Below are positions 62,209 to 64,000 of a DNA stretch of 64,000 bases, piece by piece; the stretch's first letter is position 1; every line of letters begins with the position of its first letter. The notes beneath the pieces are model-generated. The model saw nothing but the letters and a program-made list of their open reading frames with translations. It did not search any database and was not told the DNA's origin. The DNA lies in NCBI RefSeq assembly GCF_003846175.1, contig NZ_ML123045.1, positions 1,144,082 through 1,208,081 of the forward strand, given 5' to 3'. Position numbers and translations under genes: made by a program. The stretch is from Streptomyces sp. ADI95-17 (GTDB lineage: Bacteria > Actinomycetota > Actinomycetes > Streptomycetales > Streptomycetaceae).

Positions 62209-63318
62209 ATGACCACCGCATTCGACCCCATCGCCCTGTCCGGCACCCGGCTCGCCAACCGCATCGCGATGGCTCCGATGACCCGCAGCCGCGCCGGTGA
62301 GGGCGGCACCGCCACGGATCTCGTCGCCGAGTACTACGCCCAGCGCGCCTCGGCGGGCCTCATCATCACGGAGGGCGTCCAGCCGTCGGTGGTGGGCCAG
62401 GGCTACCCCTCCACCCCCGGGCTGCACAGCGCGGAGCAGGTCGCCTCCTGGCGCAAGGTCACCGACGCGGTGCACGCGGCGGGCGGCCGGATCTTCGCCC
62501 AGCTGATGCACGCGGGCCGGATCGGCCACCCGGACCTGCTGCCGGACGGGCTGACCCCGGTCAGCGCGTCAGCGGTCAGGCCCGCCGGCCAGCTCTTCAC
62601 CGGCACGGGCATGGCGGACTTCACCACCCCGCGCGAACTGACCGGCGACGAGGTCCGGCAGACCGTCGCCGACTTCGCGGCGGCCGCCCGCAACGCGATC
62701 GACGCCGGCTTCGACGGGGTCGAGCTGCACGGCGCCAACGGCTACCTCATCCACCAGTTCCTCGCCCCCAACACCAACCTGCGCGACGACGAGTGGGGCG
62801 GCTCGGACGAGGCCCGCATCCGGTTCGCCGTCGAGGTGGTCAAGGCCGTCGCCGCCGAGATCGGCGCGGTGCGGACCGGGCTGCGGATCTCGCCGGGAAA
62901 CCCGTACAACGACATCGACGAGCCCGCACCGGACGCCGTCTACACCGCGCTGGTACGGGAGATAGAGCCGCTCGGCCTCGCCTACCTGCACGTCCTGGAG
63001 GCGGTGCAGATCCGCGAACTGACCCTCGCGCTGCGCAAGCAGTTCTCCGGCACCTTCGTCCTCAGCGCGCTGACGGACGGGCCGACCGGACCGGACGACC
63101 ACTCGTTGGTCGACGACGGGCTCGCCGACATCATCGCGTACGGCGCCCTGTTCATCGCCAACCCGGACCTGCCGGCCCGGCTGAAGGCCGGCGGCCCGTT
63201 CAACACCCCGGACCCGTCGACGTTCTTCGGCGGGGGCGCGAAGGGGTACGTCGACTACCCGGCGCTGGACGACGTCCAGGTCCAGGCCGTTCAGGAACAG
63301 GGTGGTGGCGTCGGCTGA
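62209..63318 (+). CDS. Alkene reductase (Old Yellow Enzyme family)
   Basis: FMN enzyme reducing activated C=C bonds with NAD(P)H. The 369-residue TIM barrel has NRIAMAPMTRSRA near residue 19, RIFAQLMHAGRIGHPD near residue 97, and the substrate-binding His/Asn in GVELHGANGYLIHQFL near residue 177. RTGLRISPGNPYND and VSALTD-like VLSALTDGPTG follow. ATG 62209 has CGGGAG upstream. Electrophiles that inactivate the adjacent MarR regulator are plausible inducers; that is inference. Confidence 0.93.
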   Translation: MTTAFDPIALSGTRLANRIAMAPMTRSRAGEGGTATDLVAEYYAQRASAGLIITEGVQPSVVGQGYPSTPGLHSAEQVASWRKVTDAVHAAGGRIFAQLMHAGRIGHPDLLPDGLTPVSASAVRPAGQLFTGTGMADFTTPRELTGDEVRQTVADFAAAARNAIDAGFDGVELHGANGYLIHQFLAPNTNLRDDEWGGSDEARIRFAVEVVKAVAAEIGAVRTGLRISPGNPYNDIDEPAPDAVYTALVREIEPLGLAYLHVLEAVQIRELTLALRKQFSGTFVLSALTDGPTGPDDHSLVDDGLADIIAYGALFIANPDLPARLKAGGPFNTPDPSTFFGGGAKGYVDYPALDDVQVQAVQEQGGGVG

Positions 63319-63508
63319 GGTGAGGTCGACGGCCGTCGAAGCGGGAACGAGCCGTCGAATCGGGAACGAGGGGGAAGCTGCCGGGGCGCGAACTCGGGGG
63401 CCTTTTTTGGGGGCTCATCCGGTGCTTCACCCAGCGGGCGAGTTCCTCGTCCATCGCCCGGACGAGTCCCCGGGCGGCCAGCTTGTCCAGGATCTGCTGA
63501 TGCTTCAC
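63200..63508 (-). CDS. Possible small protein (102 aa), low confidence
   Basis: From GTG 63508 an open frame reads LDKLAARGLVRAMDEELARWVKHRMS with strongly coding third positions, then degenerates to a Pro/Arg/Ser-rich stretch. It overlaps the last 119 bases of the ene-reductase gene. The first 35 residues look real, the rest may be read-through of a frameshifted or truncated gene. I recognise no family. Confidence 0.3.
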   Translation of the reverse strand: MKHQQILDKLAARGLVRAMDEELARWVKHRMSPQKRPPSSRPGSFPLVPDSTARSRFDGRRPHLSRRHHPVPERPGPGRRPAPGSRRTPSRPRRRTSTGPGC

Positions 63509-63566
63509 GGCACCGATTCCCGCAACATCCCGGACCGGGCCGCCCGCGGGGCCCGCCGCTCCTGGA

Positions 63567-64000
63567 CTATTCCCGGCCGGACTCGTCCAGCGGGGCGCTG
63601 CGCCACTTCCACGAGGTGACGCGCGGGTGGCCGGGCAGCTCGCCGCGGCCGGTCGCCCAGAGCAGTACGGCCCACCGGTCGGCGTCCTTCGGGGCGTCCG
63701 GGAACAGCCGGGCCAGCGCCCGGTCGCAGATGCCGGCGGGCGGGGTCCAGCCGCCCCCCAGGCCCGCGGTGATGTCGTGCGCGTGCAGCAGGGTCTCCAC
63801 GACCCCCATCGCGGCGAAGCCCTCCGGGTCGGACACCCCGTAGGAGTGGTACGCGCGGAGTCCGGGCGGGGCCGTCCGCACCATCGATTCGAGCAGCGCG
63901 CCGCATGCCTCCAACGTCCGCAAGAGCCCCGCGGTTCCGGCCGACCGGTCCGCGAAGACCGCGTTCTTCGGACCGCCCTCACGGTCGGCGCTCCAGCGGT
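63567..64000 (-). CDS. Mycothiol-dependent maleylpyruvate isomerase-like protein, C-terminal part (5' end outside window)
   Basis: The frame is open to the window edge and gives 143 codons plus two bases. Motifs such as GGPKNAVFADRSAGTAG, YGVSDPEGFAAMGVVETLLHAHDI with the metal-ligand His, and WAVLLWATGRGELPG are those of the DinB-like/maleylpyruvate isomerase N-terminal-domain family (TIGR03086-like) of actinobacteria. Such proteins use mycothiol or bind metals. The N-terminal Asp/His site is outside the window. Confidence 0.8.
   Translation of the reverse strand, partial: RWSADREGGPKNAVFADRSAGTAGLLRTLEACGALLESMVRTAPPGLRAYHSYGVSDPEGFAAMGVVETLLHAHDITAGLGGGWTPPAGICDRALARLFPDAPKDADRWAVLLWATGRGELPGHPRVTSWKWRSAPLDESGRE

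Noticed and set aside
49659..64000. Secondary-metabolite gene cluster
   Set aside because: Individual genes (MFS, ABM-type, PLP enzyme, FrnE-like oxidoreductase) can occur in such clusters, but no polyketide synthase, non-ribosomal synthetase, terpene or RiPP core gene is present.

Overview
The window is a chromosomal segment of a high-GC actinomycete, almost certainly a Streptomyces. The evidence is the extreme G/C bias at codon third positions, frequent GTG starts and ATGA/GTGA/TGATG gene overlaps, the actinobacterial gene set (OpcA, an RbpA-family protein, a sufRBD-Rieske-CSU-DUF59 operon, a FemX-type ligase, a PH-domain pair) and the gene order gap-pgk-tpiA-secG ... pgi ... pgl-opcA-zwf-tal-tkt / ctaB ... 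ctaA. No phage, insertion sequence, CRISPR array or secondary-metabolite cluster was seen.

Layout. 1-14.2 kb is central carbon metabolism. Lower glycolysis (end of gap, pgk, tpiA) is followed by secG and an RbpA paralogue, then pgi and two PH-domain membrane proteins. The oxidative and non-oxidative pentose phosphate pathway lies on the other strand (tkt-tal-zwf-opcA-pgl, transcribed right to left with overlapping genes). 14.2-19 kb holds heme O and heme A synthesis for cytochrome oxidase (ctaB, ctaA) and a two-gene ABC exporter. 19-25.7 kb is a complete Fe-S assembly operon (sufR, sufB, sufD, Rieske ferredoxin, sufC, sufS, sufU, DUF59) with a SufR-type operator overlapping the sufR start codon. 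25.8-42.4 kb is a mixed housekeeping stretch: secreted proteins, an SMR pump with its TetR regulator, an HxlR-peroxiredoxin fusion divergent from an MFS transporter, dapD facing a dapA homologue, a lipoprotein, FemX, a secreted nuclease and a Tat-exported PhoX-like protein.

42.4-44.8 kb is the most unusual part. Three tandem non-coding RNAs share one conserved Ro-type internal loop flanked by helices that covary between the copies. Two of them enclose a circularly permuted tRNA-like module (T arm, closed acceptor stem, D arm), and the middle one lacks it. They lie directly upstream of a Ro60/TROVE-vWA gene (rsr), which is followed by a stand-alone Tudor-like protein. This is a YrlA-like Y RNA/Ro ribonucleoprotein locus.

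44.9-64 kb is accessory metabolism and regulation. It has a tandem TerD protein and a uronic-acid oxidation module: uronate dehydrogenase divergent from a KDG-dehydratase-type gene and a gene of unknown function, with a shared candidate operator, plus a distant IclR-controlled semialdehyde dehydrogenase operon. It also has a class B penicillin-binding protein, a two-component system with a membrane partner, a DsbA-like oxidoreductase, a PLP enzyme, and a MarR regulator divergent from an Old Yellow Enzyme. A mycothiol-type maleylpyruvate-isomerase-like gene runs off the right edge.

Everything here is read by eye from sequence. Family names rest on motif recognition, RNA structures on manual pairing and promoters on consensus matching; none has been computed or searched.
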